Numbered from the stretch's first letter, positions 11,632 through 22,948 are shown. The stretch is DNA of 64,000 bases from Blasia pusilla (GCA_050084515.1 CM114274.1:1488001-1552000); one strand, 5' to 3'. Made by a program: numbers and translations. Notes: generated from the letters alone by a model not told the origin.

Positions 11632-11862
11632 ATGGAGATCATCGCCATAAAAGATTTCCACAGTGGGAATGGAATAGGAAGGATGTATTGGGTCAGGAAC
11701 AACACTGTAAATTCAAGTGTCACAGGGGTGTATGTGGTGCATATCTGTTGCTTTCTCACATGTTCATGTGATGACTTTGTCCAAAGAGGGACAAGTGGAA
11801 AAAGGTATTTCCCTTGTAAGCACATGTACTATGTGTTTCTTGTAGTTTTAAGAGAGTCATAG
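11632..11862 (+). pseudogene. SWIM zinc finger, C-terminus of MULE transposase (copy A)
   Basis: The block contains CSCDDF and, 16 residues later, PCKHMYYVF, giving the C-x-C-x(n)-C-x-H pattern of SWIM fingers. Ligands are Cys44, Cys46, Cys62 and His64 of the 76-residue frame. SWIM domains are normal at the C-terminus of Mutator transposases and probably bind DNA. The preceding TGVYVVH strand also fits. The frame is shifted against the preceding coding block. Copy B keeps all four ligands but has one in-frame TGA. Confidence 0.75.
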
Positions 11863-12360
11863 GAAGGAGTAGGAATCCACCAACCAATTCTGTCCCTCAA
11901 AGAAGTGCGAAGTATTTTAAACAAACCACTTTGAGGATGCAAAATGAGGTTTTAGACTGTACTTTCATTTTTCCAGAACCTTTACTTCGAGCTTGAACTC
12001 TATTCAGCCTAGGGCAAATGATAGATTTTTTCCAGACCTTGGATGGAAAAAGTGATTGGTTCCACACTTATGATTCCACTGATTTCTCAATTTTCTAAAT
12101 TTTGTGCAATTTGCAACTCGTCGGACTCAAAGGGGTTGCCAAAATATGGAAGAGGAAAAAAAAATTGTAAGATTGCTTAAGAACTGAGCAGAATAGTTCA
12201 AAAAAATTCACACAAAAATTTTCCTCTCTTCAACCCAACGGAAACTCTCTTCAAATCACAGAAAACTCTCTTAAAAAAAGTATCTCTTTCGGTTGAAGGT
12301 AGTTTCCTCTCTCCTCTCTTCCTCTATCCTCTGTCCACTCTTCCTCTCTTCCTCTCCTCT
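11863..12360 (+). repeat. Non-coding tail of MULE copy A
   Basis: This 500-bp stretch recurs twice in reverse orientation (47171-47693 and 51047-51540). It has an AT-rich part, one degenerate palindrome at about 12114, and a CT-rich part (CTCTCTTCCTC repeats) at 12300-12360. No gene. It is probably the 3' untranslated region before the terminal repeat. Confidence 0.6.
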
Positions 12361-15040
12361 TACCGCACCTCACCCATTGCCATGCTAGCCTCATGCCTAT
12401 ATCTTGTCAAGACGTGGTCTTTCAAGACTTTCATAAAATGCTCAAGTGGGAACATCCACCTCCTATAAAGAGGCCCGTACTGTCCAAGCTCTTCCACAAC
12501 ATGGATAACGAGATGAGTCATGACATCAAAGAATGCGGGACAAAAATGGATCTCCAAATCGCACAATAATTCTGCCCAATCATCTTTGAGCTTGGGAAAG
12601 CTTGCTTGATCAAAGACCTTCACAGATATACGACCAAACACCTTGCACAATCGTATGATTGCATTACGAACTGACTTCTGCATCAATCCCCTTAAGCATA
12701 CAGGCAAAATCTGTTGCATAAGCACATGATAATCGTGTGTCTTCATACTACCGAGTTTCTTGTTTTTTACATGCTTTTTGAAGGCACCTACGTAGCCGGT
12801 CGGAACTCTCAAACATTGAAGCCTTAGAAGAAATATTTTCCACTCTGTGTCTATGCAGACATAAAGTGCATGGTATTTCAATACCAAATTGGGTCTCTTC
12901 TCATCATCCTTCAACAACAACTGAGAACGTACTCTCCTCTCTTGGAGATCCAATTGCACTATTGCGATGTCCTTCTCCCGAGAAAGGAACCTCAATAGGC
13001 TCTCACATTCATTTTTCTCAATATGCATTACGTCTAGATTATGTTTGCTAGGGTCGAACTCTTGTTACACCACATATGACCACCATGAGTACAAATGGAT
13101 GATAAATGAGCCTCAGTTCTTGAAAGCATCTGGTGTGGCAAATAATAGATGTTGCGTTTGAGCGGATGGGTGACATAGATTACCCGCCAATAGTCCAACT
13201 CCACATCAAGTATGCTCTGCCGTTTCACACCATATCTCTGTCCGGGATCCCGTTGAGCATTTGGAGCTTCTCTATCTTGGTGTTCCGGTCCCCCCTCTAA
13301 ACCCACACATGTGCCTCTTTCCATGCCGTACATGGTCTTTTGGTGTCCCCAATCTAGAATCTGATCTTTAGTGACTCGTTGAGGTGGACCACGAAGCTCT
13401 CGGGCATTGTTGAATTGAAATATTTGCCATGCCCTATGTCTGTAAGGATGATCAAGCGGGAGGAAATGTCGATGTCCAGTGTATTTCATGCTCCTCAAAG
13501 GTCTGGAATGCTCACCAATGAAATTAGGGCCACATGGAGTACAAGCCAAATACCCCTTTGTTGCCTCATCGGAAATCATGTCGTGGGCTCGATAATCTCC
13601 AAAATTCAATACCATTGGGCTTTTGGCTTGAATGGTTTTGGTCTCATCATGGATCCAAATGCCTTCGTACCACAAGCGCTTCAACTCATCCACAAGAGGA
13701 GCTATCCAAACATCTATATTCCTAGAAAGAGCAGATTGTGGACCCGGGATAAGCAAAACCAATATGATAAAAAACTTCTTAGTAGTCAACCATAGAGGGA
13801 GGTTCTAATTCAGCATGGTTACAGGCCAGAAAGAATATACATTTTTCTTGTCTCCGAATGGATTGTCTCCATCAATCGAGAGGCCAAGTCTCATGTTCCT
13901 TGTCTCTCTTGCAAACTTTGGCCATCTCTCGTCGATGAATCTCTGACGTGCCACTGCAAGCCATCAAAACTCTTGTTCTCGGTTGTCCAAGTCATCAACT
14001 TTGAAATATTTGGGCTCCTGTACATCCATTTCAATCTAGGAATGATTTCAAAATGTTGAAGTACCTTTGTAGGCTGCATGGACTTGCCCACATTCCTATA
14101 CCTTTGTTGTCCACATACCGGGCAACTTGATCAATTTGCATGCTCTTCTCTGAAGAGCATATGGCCATCAGGCCAAGCATGAATGGAATTTTAATTCAAT
14201 CCAAGACTTGAAAATAATTTATTTGCCTCGTACTTATTGCCAAGAGCCATGTTCCCAATAGTAAAGACAGTTATCTTCAAGAATGCAAGTAACCTTGAAA
14301 CAAACACAGCTGGGACACCATGATTCCCATAAATTTTCATCAACATGAGTAAAAAGGCCAACTTTGTACACTTAGAGCCATGGAAGAGAGGCCTGCATGC
14401 ATCAGCAACAATTTCATACGACCCAAACATCCATTCTTGCTCGTCCTCTTCTTGCCCAATATCGTCTACGTCCTCTCCAGCCTCTCCGGCTGCATCAGTG
14501 ACGTCTTTCATGCTCTCAACATCATCATAGAATGCATCAAGATCTTGGAAGATGTCACGGACCATTTGTTGCACATCAATCCCATGATCAACACTATCAC
14601 CTTCAGCATCAACCCGTTCATCATGGGTATTGTCTTCAAACTCCTCAGGTGTGGTACCTGCCTCACCCACATCTAGGGCATCGAAGTTGCCCATTTCTTG
14701 TCCCAAAAATTGTGCATGTCTAGCCGCATTGGCAATGTTTGATGCGGACCTCCACTCTTCATCAGATGAGTCCTCATCACCTACAACTCCAGAAACTCTT
14801 TTTTCTAGATGCCTTTCATGTTTCCAAAGGTGAGTGAAAACATTCCGCAAGGCTAGTGTGCGAGACCCATTGCAAGCTACAGAAGGACATCTCATTCGGT
14901 CACTTCTAGAGTGTCCCACTAGGAGTTGCTCCCGATCCCAAAGTTTGGAATCACAAGCTGTGATCCTTTATGGATGTTGTAATGGTAACCTGCTTGTTCT
15001 AGGTCTGAAGCGGTGTGGAGGATTGCCTATGGGTGCATGA
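12361..15040 (-). pseudogene. CACTA transposase (TNPD-like, transposase_21/DUF4218 type)
   Basis: The N-terminal part (14191-14919) has an acidic, Asp/Glu-rich segment and then CRPLFHGSKCTKLAFLL, a common CACTA sequence. The middle (13891-14140) includes CPVCG, IIPRLKWMYRS and DGLQWH. The next block (13034-13789) begins LVLLIPGPQSAL and has GYLACTPCGPNF. The last block (12361-13028) starts MHIEKNECESLL and contains VHVVEELGQYGPLYRRWMFP, a DUF4218 hallmark. Frames change between blocks, so it is a pseudogene. The protein would cut the element at its CACTA ends. Confidence 0.85.
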
Positions 15041-15279
15041 TGATGAGCATTTTTCCCCCAGTAGGGAGGGCTAGGTGGGACATCCATGAAACCCTAAAGA
15101 TACCAAACTGCACTATCAACCATAAAAAAAATATGTTTATAAACTTATAGGGTGGTAACAAAAATGTGCGAGGTTGCTGATATTCCCAACCTTTATACAA
15201 TTGATTGGCCAACTTGGAATGTAGTCACTGCATGTGGATATATTCGAGCAACCTGGTATTGAGGCAAAATCAGTGAGAC

Positions 15280-16170
15280 AGAACCCACATTGAATAGAAA
15301 AAATACATGTCTTAGTACACGGTCTGTGCACTACTTTCGCAACTATCCAAACAAGTGGAATCTGTTTCTTCGTCATCTGTGGTTTGTCACTCATCTGTAA
15401 GCTCCTCCATGTCTCCAGAGACTTGGTTGATCCGATATGGCTGTTTCACTGGCTTGTTTCCAATCAAGTCATGTGGACTACTTTCTACCAAGTGCCCCAA
15501 TTCAATGGATTCTTTGACCCACTTCTAATGAAGCACATACAGACCTGGAGATGAGACCCACAAATGAATCAATGTCTTTCCATGATATCTACAGGCTTTG
15601 GAAAAGGATCGGCAAATCAAGTGGGTGGTATTCCTATCCACCGTGTCATCCATATGCCCACCACATTTTAGAATTTTTCTCTTCATCCATGTCAACCTCC
15701 ATTGAGATATATTGTCAGGGACAAATACTACCCTCAACTGAACAAACATGGTTGGATGTGGAGTGGGTGGCGGACCACTTGGGAGTGGTTTCCCTTCCCT
15801 CAGATTCTTCCAATACAATTTCTTTTCTCTCAGAATAGCCACCGAGCTTGATTTACTCTGGAATAGATCATGGTCGTCAAGGTCATGCAATCTTCCATCT
15901 TGGATGGAGAAGGATGACCAATCTATGTGGACATATTTAACACCCCGTTCATTCCTCTGAGAATTCAAGATGGTCCATGTGAAATGCTCCAAAACTCTTA
16001 CCCAATTCCCAAAAATATCATGTGTGGCGTCATGGAGACAATCGGTCTCTCTCCTATCCAATTTCACAAAGTTCGTCTTAAGCCGACACCATTCATCATG
16101 GGGCAATTCAGGGGAGGCCATGATGCAGGCTATAATTCCTGCAAAAAGAGAGGTTGGCATTGTACCCGAT
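15280..16170 (-). pseudogene. BRCT-domain coding segment inside the CACTA element
   Basis: The frame from 16160 includes RKILKCGGHMDDTV and NTTHLIC. After one in-frame TAG near 15523 it continues KWVKESIELGHLVESSPHDL to a stop near 15400. The GG turn, the THLI strand and the late Trp helix are in BRCT order and spacing. BRCT domains bind phosphopeptides or DNA ends in repair proteins. The upstream 120 residues (including DWSSFSIQDGRLHDLDDHD) are not recognised. It lies between the PHD segment and the transposase on the same strand, so PHD and BRCT may belong to one multi-exon gene. Confidence 0.55.
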
Positions 16171-16744
16171 GCGCATTCGGGTGAGGTCTAATGATACATT
16201 AACACTTTAGAGACACCGCCACTTGGGAGTGGGGGAAGCTCAACAATTCTCATTTTGGTACTGTGTTGCCAATGGTTTTCCATGATGGACTACCTAGCTC
16301 TAAAGCTATACTTGCATGATTGGATATGGCATTGGATGACGAATGAATACAAAATTCCACCTGCAACCATACACATCCTAATCAAGAGCCTAATCACAAG
16401 AGTCTTTTAGAAACCACCACGATTACATTTCATTCTTCCATAACAAAAAAACTGCATAATGTTGTTACAAAACCTGATATTATATAGTTTCGCAATTATG
16501 GTCGTTCGATCAAAATTTCAAAAGATTGAAATCAGAGGGTAGGTAATGACGAGCCTCTATACGAAGTCATACCACCTACCTAGTAAGAATGTTTAGAGCC
16601 TCGACCCTCTTTACATCAGAAGTGGCTACCTTGCACTCTCCACCAAAATGCCACGGAATTCTGTTCAAACACAAATCTCTCATCCGCTTACCTAAAAATC
16701 AAATCCATGAAATATGATCTCTCAAAAGAATTGGAAGTGTGGGA

Positions 16745-17290
16745 TCAACTTTGTCTTGGTGGCAATAGAACTACCACCTATCCTCACCACATGCAGCATG
16801 GTCATATATAATCTGATCGCATGCATAACCCTTGGTCATAGCCTTCTTCAAGCAAGTCCAATGCCATGTAGTGGGGCACCTAGGACAATGGACCATGTCC
16901 TCCCACAACTCCTCATCATGCTTATAGAAATATGGGCAATAATGCATGGGGCAAGACTCCACTCCCATAGGCAAACAAGTAAAGCAAAAAAACCTCACAC
17001 AAAAGGTATCCGGGCACTTTCTCACGCAAACCCCAGAATCCTCGCTCTCTGCAAAACTTCCCTCTAGACCACACTTGGCACACCTGACCATTTTCTGCAC
17101 ACAATCCTGGCACAACCATCTCCCCTCGTGGTTTGGTGGGAGGTGGACCCGTGGACAAGAGTTCTCTTTAGCCCCCGCTGATTCTGCAGTTGCTTGGAAG
17201 TATCTGGCACAAGGCCCGTCGCAAACAACCTGGTCTTCCCCATCATCACAGATTGCAAAAATGTGGGTTGCCTTCTACAAATTCTGGAGT
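16745..17290 (-). pseudogene. Tandem PHD-like zinc fingers similar to EDM2, inside the CACTA element
   Basis: Translation from about 17265 gives ICDDGEDQVVCDGPCARYF, then WLCQDCVQKMVRCAKCGLEG, then a stretch rich in Cys/His (MHYC), ending in HCPRCPTTWHWTCLKKA. The order matches the PHD plus extended PHD-like block of plant EDM2-type chromatin readers (imperfect PHD, C-x2-C/C-x2-C link, CPxH, CRRCP-x2-H-x2-C). The first finger has lost ligands (the first Cys reads Phe, the His after RYF reads Gln). A candidate splice acceptor TTGTAG lies upstream. The sequence suggests a captured or co-opted chromatin reader; which one is inference. Confidence 0.55.
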
Positions 17291-17831
17291 GCACTATATG
17301 GCGCATAAGTGCTCACCTCGGGGGTTTCCTTGGCTTGGTATTTCGGGCACATCATCCTTGTACGTTGGTTACTCCTACATTTTGAGACAAAACACAATAA
17401 GATTACTATTAGGTGTAGAAATTCAATGGATCTTGAATCTCCATGATTCAGGCATGGAAAAAAAAGCTATAAAATGGATTTCGGTGCATGTGGAGGTTAC
17501 CTATAGCCTTCACGATACTCAAATTTCCAAAAGTCAAACCTTTCGTACTTATAAATAGAACAAGTTAAAGTTAAGTAGCATAAGAAGCAATTGTTTCTAC
17601 AAAAATCATTACTTCTTATTAATTATTTGGTTGCATACATCCCCGTAGTAGTGCCTTTTATCGTCCAAGGTCAAGAGTGTACACACACCATGCCCCCTCA
17701 AAATAAGCCCAATTCCGTCAATGAAGAAAATAAACGGTGACTCAATTCATGACTGGAAAAAATGCATCCTCTTATTGTCTTCATGTTTACAATTACAAAT
17801 GTTATCCGTCTGCCATATGAGGGGCCTCAAG

Positions 17832-18524
17832 TTAGGCTACTGATCTGACTCGTTGCCATACTGCAGCATCACGACATATGTTTAGGCAACATATGCAAAC
17901 TTTCCCAGAAATTGTTCTACGACTTGAGCGAATGCATACTAAGTCCCCCGAGGTTACAACTTCCCAAGTATTACAATACTCAAGAATAACCTCTACCGTG
18001 TGGCTACCAAGATAATGCGTATATTCAATGATGGCTCGTGCCTTCCTAACAATGGGATGATCCTCCCCAGGGAGAATCCTCCCTGCATCATGACAGATAT
18101 GAAGAGTGACTTTGCGGGTGACCCCAAGCATTAGCCATGCTAATAGTGTTCCTCTATCCTCCCTCCACATAACAATGTCTACAAATTGCACATACACATG
18201 GCGATCTTGTAAGCGGAATATCCAATTCCTAGTTTTCCTTTGTCGCCTATTTGGGGTCCAATAACGGTCAGAGTAAGCATGAAAGTAACAAATGTTTGCC
18301 CTTACAGATTCTAGGAGGGCAAGGATACGGTCCAAGAGACTAGTAGACGTGCTCATGGTAAAGATCTTGACCTTCACTTCAAAAGGAAGGCTCCTTAATC
18401 TGGACAAAAAGCACCCTGAGTTGTTTTGAACCATTGGTTGGAAAGAAACACCCGCCATCACTTTGATGCCATCCAGAGACATGAAGGATGTTACATTCCT
18501 AAGACTTCTCTCTCCATGGTGCAC
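17832..18524 (-). CDS. Unrecognised 230-residue segment inside the CACTA element
   Basis: This is an open minus-strand frame starting MHHGERSLRN with an internal basic run (RRQRKTRNW) and a Cys-rich end (KVCICCLNICRD). It is the longest intact frame of the accessory gene region and has no stop over 230 codons. I do not recognise a family. Its strand and place, upstream of the PHD and BRCT segments and downstream of a good splice donor, suggest an exon of the same gene. It could instead be a separate gene or a fortuitous frame. Confidence 0.35.
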   Translation of the reverse strand: MHHGERSLRNVTSFMSLDGIKVMAGVSFQPMVQNNSGCFLSRLRSLPFEVKVKIFTMSTSTSLLDRILALLESVRANICYFHAYSDRYWTPNRRQRKTRNWIFRLQDRHVYVQFVDIVMWREDRGTLLAWLMLGVTRKVTLHICHDAGRILPGEDHPIVRKARAIIEYTHYLGSHTVEVILEYCNTWEVVTSGDLVCIRSSRRTISGKVCICCLNICRDAAVWQRVRSVA

Positions 18525-18987
18525 TAGGCTACAACTGCCCGATATTTAATAACAACAAAACTTCTCTGTCCATTCAAGTGAATACCCTAAATATTTACTA
18601 AAGTACAAAAGAGTAGTTTAAAACTAAGTAGACAATTAAGTCACCATACAGATCGTCCACCTCTCCCTCAAGTATCCCCTTATGGATCTTTTCATGGATT
18701 GGTACAGGGGATCTCTGATATTGAGGAGGGATTGTTTCTGTATGGGAGATTTTTGTTATTGCACTATATGATGCACATGTCCATTAAGATATCCAATAAG
18801 TTCCTACGAAAAAATTCCATGAATTTCAATCAGATTTCATACCTTTTTAACCCCATCCAAGGAAAACATAGCTTCCAGATTTTTATACATGCTTACTATA
18901 TGCTCTGACTCCTTCAGAGCTCTACCAGCCACCAATGATTATAACACTTGAATCTGTGCACCAACACTTTATGGCCAGCACTCACAC

Positions 18988-19026
<39 letters not shown>

Positions 19027-19159
19027 GATTGTAGCATTCGGCTTTTTGCTTGCTCCAAATACATATTTTCAAACTCCACGAGAATATGAAATCGGCTAAC
19101 CGTAGCTCGCTATGAAGAACTATGGAGAGGTTGTGAGAGAGAAAAAATACGATCATTAC
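18525..19159. other. Non-coding stretch in the CACTA element
   Basis: AT-rich sequence with the microsatellite at 18992. It probably contains an intron of the accessory gene. No conserved coding signal seen. Confidence 0.4.
18992..19022. repeat. GA/CT dinucleotide microsatellite
   Basis: About 31 bp of uninterrupted AG repeats. It sits in the proposed first intron of the CACTA accessory gene. Confidence 0.95.
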
Positions 19160-19279
19160 CTGGTTCTTGACGTCTTCGATAACGCTCTTTAATTGCCACT
19201 CAGACTGCCACAATGCTTTTTCCAACTTGTGCAAACTCACAATAGAGACGACAAAGCACAATATGATTGCGGGCTGCAT
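19160..19279 (-). CDS. Possible first exon of the CACTA accessory gene
   Basis: The minus-strand ATG at 19279 opens a 40-codon segment ending KSVIEDVKNQ. An excellent splice donor (AACCAG then GTAATG) follows. The segment is helical. It lies downstream of the CACTA right end in transcription direction. The frame beyond the donor runs into a GA/CT simple repeat, which supports an exon end. Evidence is splice signal only. Confidence 0.35.
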
Positions 19280-19619
19280 CCTTCAAAGGAAAACCCTAAA
19301 CGTGCTCTCCCGCCGAGCGCTCTTTGGCTTCACATGTGAGACACAACTCTAGTGCTAATTCCAAGAAACGGTGAACCAAGGCGTGGGAGAACTTTACAAA
19401 ATATTTGCATACGTTCCCTTTTAGTCTAAGCACCCTAAATCCACGCCCTACCTCTAAACCCTAAGTGCCCTAAAGCCAAAATGAACCCTCCCAAAAGAGA
19501 AAGATGATAGGGTTTAATTGCCTAAGTAGTGTTTCAATATCTTCCACATCCGTTTACCCTATATCCAACCATACAGGGCTTTGTGTTTGATGGTAAAAAC
19601 TCAACTTTGATTGTATTCT

Positions 19620-19782
19620 ACCTCATCTAAGTTTACACGAGTCACTAGTTGTGACTAAACCATCTTGTGAGTAATAAGCGAGTCATTTGATCAGTTTCTG
19701 AGTAACTAAGTGTAACTAGAATGACTCTTAGTAACACGAGGCCCAAACATATGGGTTAAAAATGGCCTCTTTTCTACTAGTG
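19620..19782 (-). repeat. CACTA right terminus and subterminal repeats
   Basis: The terminal 5 bases TAGTG (plus strand, 19778-19782) are CACTA in reverse complement. Inward are repeats of GTTAC/AGTTAC and GAGTCA within 150 bp (for example AGTTACACTTAGTTACTC), the usual layout of transposase-binding subterminal repeats. Confidence 0.7.
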
Positions 19783-20410
19783 TAACTACTTTGATCTATG
19801 GTTCTCTTGACTCTTACTATGATCCCTACAAATCCCCTAGCCTTAATTTTCCTACCTTCTTATCTTCATCAAAAAGTCACGTCTCTTCCTAGTCTAACTA
19901 ATCTAACAATGTGCCACTTGAAATTGCGTACACTCTTCTCCTTCATGTGAAGTCGGGACCTCTTCTTCTTCCTTTGAAGATGAAGCGCTACATTCTTCGT
20001 GCTTGTTCTAAGTACTTCGTTCTTCCGCAAAGAATTGATGCTTTGTCTTGGTGCTTCATTGAAGAGCGAAGCTTCTTCATCGTGCTTCATTCAAGAGCAA
20101 AGCACTTCATAAACCGGTTCTTTATTAGGCTTCGTTGTCTTTTCCAAGCTTGGCTCTTGGTCTTTAGACCTCGTGAATTTATTTCCCTCTCCTGCAAGGC
20201 AAATCCTTAATGTTCCACCTCTCTGCCTTATCCTAGGAGCTTCATACTCTACTACAATACTTCTCATAATATCCAATACTCAAAAATAATATTCATACAG
20301 TCTTGTATCTGCAAACTTTACTTCAAATAGTTTTCATCCTTGAAGAGATCCATACTCAAGCTGAATGAAAATGTATTAATATCCAAATTTACAAAATTTT
20401 GGGTATCACA
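19783..20410 (-). repeat. 3' LTR of Gypsy-B, truncated by CACTA insertion
   Basis: It matches the first 600 bp of the 5' LTR (28960-29577) at about 90% by eye, including minisatellite-like GCTTCGTTC/GAAGCG units. It begins on the minus strand with TGTGATACCC at 20410 and stops at 19783 at the CACTA terminus. Confidence 0.8.
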
Positions 20411-20423
20411 TACCCCTCTCTCA
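20411..20423 (-). other. Polypurine tract of Gypsy-B
   Basis: The minus strand reads GAGAGAGGGGTA immediately before the LTR start TGTGATACCC. This is the expected plus-strand priming site. Confidence 0.75.
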
Positions 20424-20439
20424 AATTTGAGTTGCCCCG

Positions 20440-22375
20440 GCGAACACTTCATGGTGCTACATCTAAATCCATAAATATGAGTTCTAATCCTTCAAACTGA
20501 GTTGCTGGGGAAAGACGGCCATGAATAGTTGAAGGTTTGTTAATGATATTGGGTATGTGATTCCTCACTTTTTCTCTCCACTTAACAACAACCATCAAAG
20601 TCCCAAGCACTTTGTTTTGGACTAAGACATCCAAGGATGTAAACAAAGGAAGCTGCTCAAGATCGACCATAATGTTTGGTGGTACTTCCGAGAGTAGCTT
20701 CGCATGGTTATCAAACTGGAATTTCCAATGTTTGTTGACATAGGCTATTTCTTTGATCATCTGTTCTAAGTTCTTCCCGACTTCCTCCACAATCTCCTTC
20801 ACATCTTTAGGGTCCAGCTGCACTTCGTTAAGAAGATTTTGTTATGCTTCCAATATTGAGATCCTCTGCATGGCTTCTGACCATTGTGCTACCAAGTTAG
20901 TGTTGGTTTCCTGTTGATCTTGTAGTAACTTGGACATCTAAGCGTTTTGCACCCCTACTTTCTTGAATTCCGTTTTTAGAAGAGCCACTTGGTGTTGATA
21001 CTGTCGGATGAGCTACGAAGCCTGCTTGACTTGAGCCACCAACTGATCCATCCCAAACTCTATATTGATTGCCAAAATTTCTCATTTGCGTGCATTCCAA
21101 GATTCATACCGTGCTTGTACCAACTCGGTTTGAGCTTTACAAAGTATCGCCTTAGTGTCGTCGAGCTCTTGATTGCAAAGCTTGAGCTATTGTAGTAGCA
21201 GACTTCGCCACGCTTCGTTCTCTGACAAAGATTGTGCATTACTATCTAGATCATGGAGCGCCTTGAAATACTGGTCCGCTTTTGCCTTATCGCTCAAGTG
21301 TAATACCCTCAGTAGGTGGTTTATGACAAGAACGGTGAGATTTAGAAACCACACAAGATGTGTTGAAGTCCTCGTCATGTGACCAAGAGTGTGGGAATCA
21401 TCGCGAGTGTTGGGTGTCTCAACTGGATCTTCTTGGGGTGATTGGTCTGTGTTTGAAGGCATCTCATAGTTTACCCTTCCACGCTTTGGTCTTGGAAGTT
21501 TGGCTCGATCCTTGTCTTTGCCCAAAGAAGAAGTAAGTGGGTGTGGCCTTTGACCTACGTCATGAGTCGGCGTGACTTCGCGGCTTCCCGAAGTTGAAGT
21601 TTCACCCGTCTTCGGCAAGCGCACCGGAGTCACTTGCGTCCCATCCAGCGCCTCATCCACTGTCAGTTCCTGATTATGAATGTAAAAATGGATTAAGAAA
21701 GGAAATAAGAAAGACTACATGCTTGGATGAAGTGCTCCTATCATCCCACGCACTTGTCCATCAAGGAAAGCAACGAAGTCTACATCTGGGGCTTCAAACT
21801 CCAAGTATTGATTCCACAGCACATAGCACATCTTGACAAGTTTGTTAGTCAAGTAGTAAGATCGGGCAGGATAGAACAAGGTCATCAAATGCTTCCAGAA
21901 TTATCCAAACAAGGGTGGGGACAAAGAGGTAGCTTTATAGCCATTCCTGCCTAAGCGGTCTGATGTCACACAGCCTAGCGCCAGCAAATCTTCGTGCTTC
22001 ACCATCAAGTCGGTGTCATATTCATACTCAAGAGCAGCAGGAAGCATATAAGTTGCTCTCCACTCATCCGGAGTCCAATGTTGTGGCTGGGCGCGTTACC
22101 GGAACCCTCGCTTCTTGAATTTGGCAGCTGCGGCCGAAGAGCGAACGTCCACGAGAAGCTTGCCTGAAGTCAAGGTCCAATTTGATTGGAAAAAAATTTC
22201 CAATGATCGCTCTTCAAGCGCTTTGACTAATTTGGGTGTAAGCATAATAAGTGGCTCGGACGCACTTTGCATGATGGGGGCTGAGTCTTCCTGAGGCATC
22301 GTCCGTGTCGAACGAAGTGTCGTAGGTCGATCGCTGTGTGCTCCGCGCTTCGGCCTGCTGCACAACTTGGTGGGC
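20440..22375 (-). pseudogene. Extra coiled-coil ORF downstream of integrase in Gypsy-B
   Basis: Between integrase and the PPT lies about 640 codons of coding-like minus-strand sequence in broken frames. It opens with MCSRPKRGAHSDRPTT (22365) and continues with DEWRATYMLPAALEYEYD. It then has a charged low-complexity segment (KDRAKLPRPKRGRVNYEMP) and ends in long heptad-like helices (EIVEEVGKNLEQMIKEIAYV) before a stop at 20449. It has no env-like membrane segment and no chromodomain that I can see. The position is that of an additional ORF as found in some plant Gypsy elements. Function unknown. Confidence 0.5.
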
Positions 22376-22948
22376 TCTCCGTCCGTGAAAATGAACGCCC
22401 GGGTAGTAGCTTGTGCCTTATTTGGACGTATTCCTTAACAATTTATTGGTTGTGGTAGCGCACATATAACAACACTGCCGCTAGCGGCTAGAGCGTGGCA
22501 CGTGAGATAATGGCCTGGTCGTCTTGGTCTTGATAGACGGACAAAGTTTGTCTGCCTCATTGCACTTTGGATAAGTCCAAAGCAGTCCCCTCTTTGCACT
22601 TTGTGAACGCCTCAAGCCTGACACCGCACTTGGTTCCTCCTGATAATGCAAAGCACTATGTAACAAAGTGCTCCTTCTCCCCGGACCCCCACCACACCTC
22701 GATTTTATTTTAGTCCGGGTAGGGTTGCGGCTGATGATACCGTCAAGCATGCATGCCATTGATGTGAGTTGGTAGTGCTTCTCCGTTCAAGGTTTCCAAC
22801 TACGCGGATCCATTATCATATATTGCTTATACACGGTAGGGTCCCATCCAGCTCAATTTTAACTTCCCGGGGAACTTCAACCGGCCGTTACCATACAACA
22901 ACACCACGTCCCGATACTTATAGATTGCGGCCATAGATGTCGATCATA

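Larger units (their letters stand above)
8007..12360 (+). mobile_element. Mutator-like (MULE) transposon, copy A, truncated at 3' end
   Basis: The unit runs from a terminal region through transposase exons, a palindrome-rich intron, a middle coding block, a SWIM zinc finger and a 500-bp non-coding tail. Copy B (55857 to 51047, minus strand) matches it along most of its length. The tail ends at 12360, where the CACTA begins, so the right terminal repeat is lost. The matching right terminus survives at 47037-47170, next to another copy of the tail. Copy A has internal deletions against copy B near 9015-9030 and 9120, so it cannot encode a full transposase. Confidence 0.7.
12361..19782 (-). mobile_element. 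CACTA (En/Spm) transposon with accessory PHD/BRCT gene, left end missing
   Basis: The right terminus on the minus strand reads CACTAGTAGAAAAGAGGCCA, a textbook CACTA end. It sits exactly where family-B LTR sequence resumes at 19783. The minus strand then holds subterminal repeats, a possible multi-exon gene (19279 to 15280) with PHD and BRCT domains, and a transposase of the plant CACTA type (15040 to 12361). No left terminus is seen. The transposase runs straight into MULE tail at 12360, so the element is truncated there. Confidence 0.75.
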
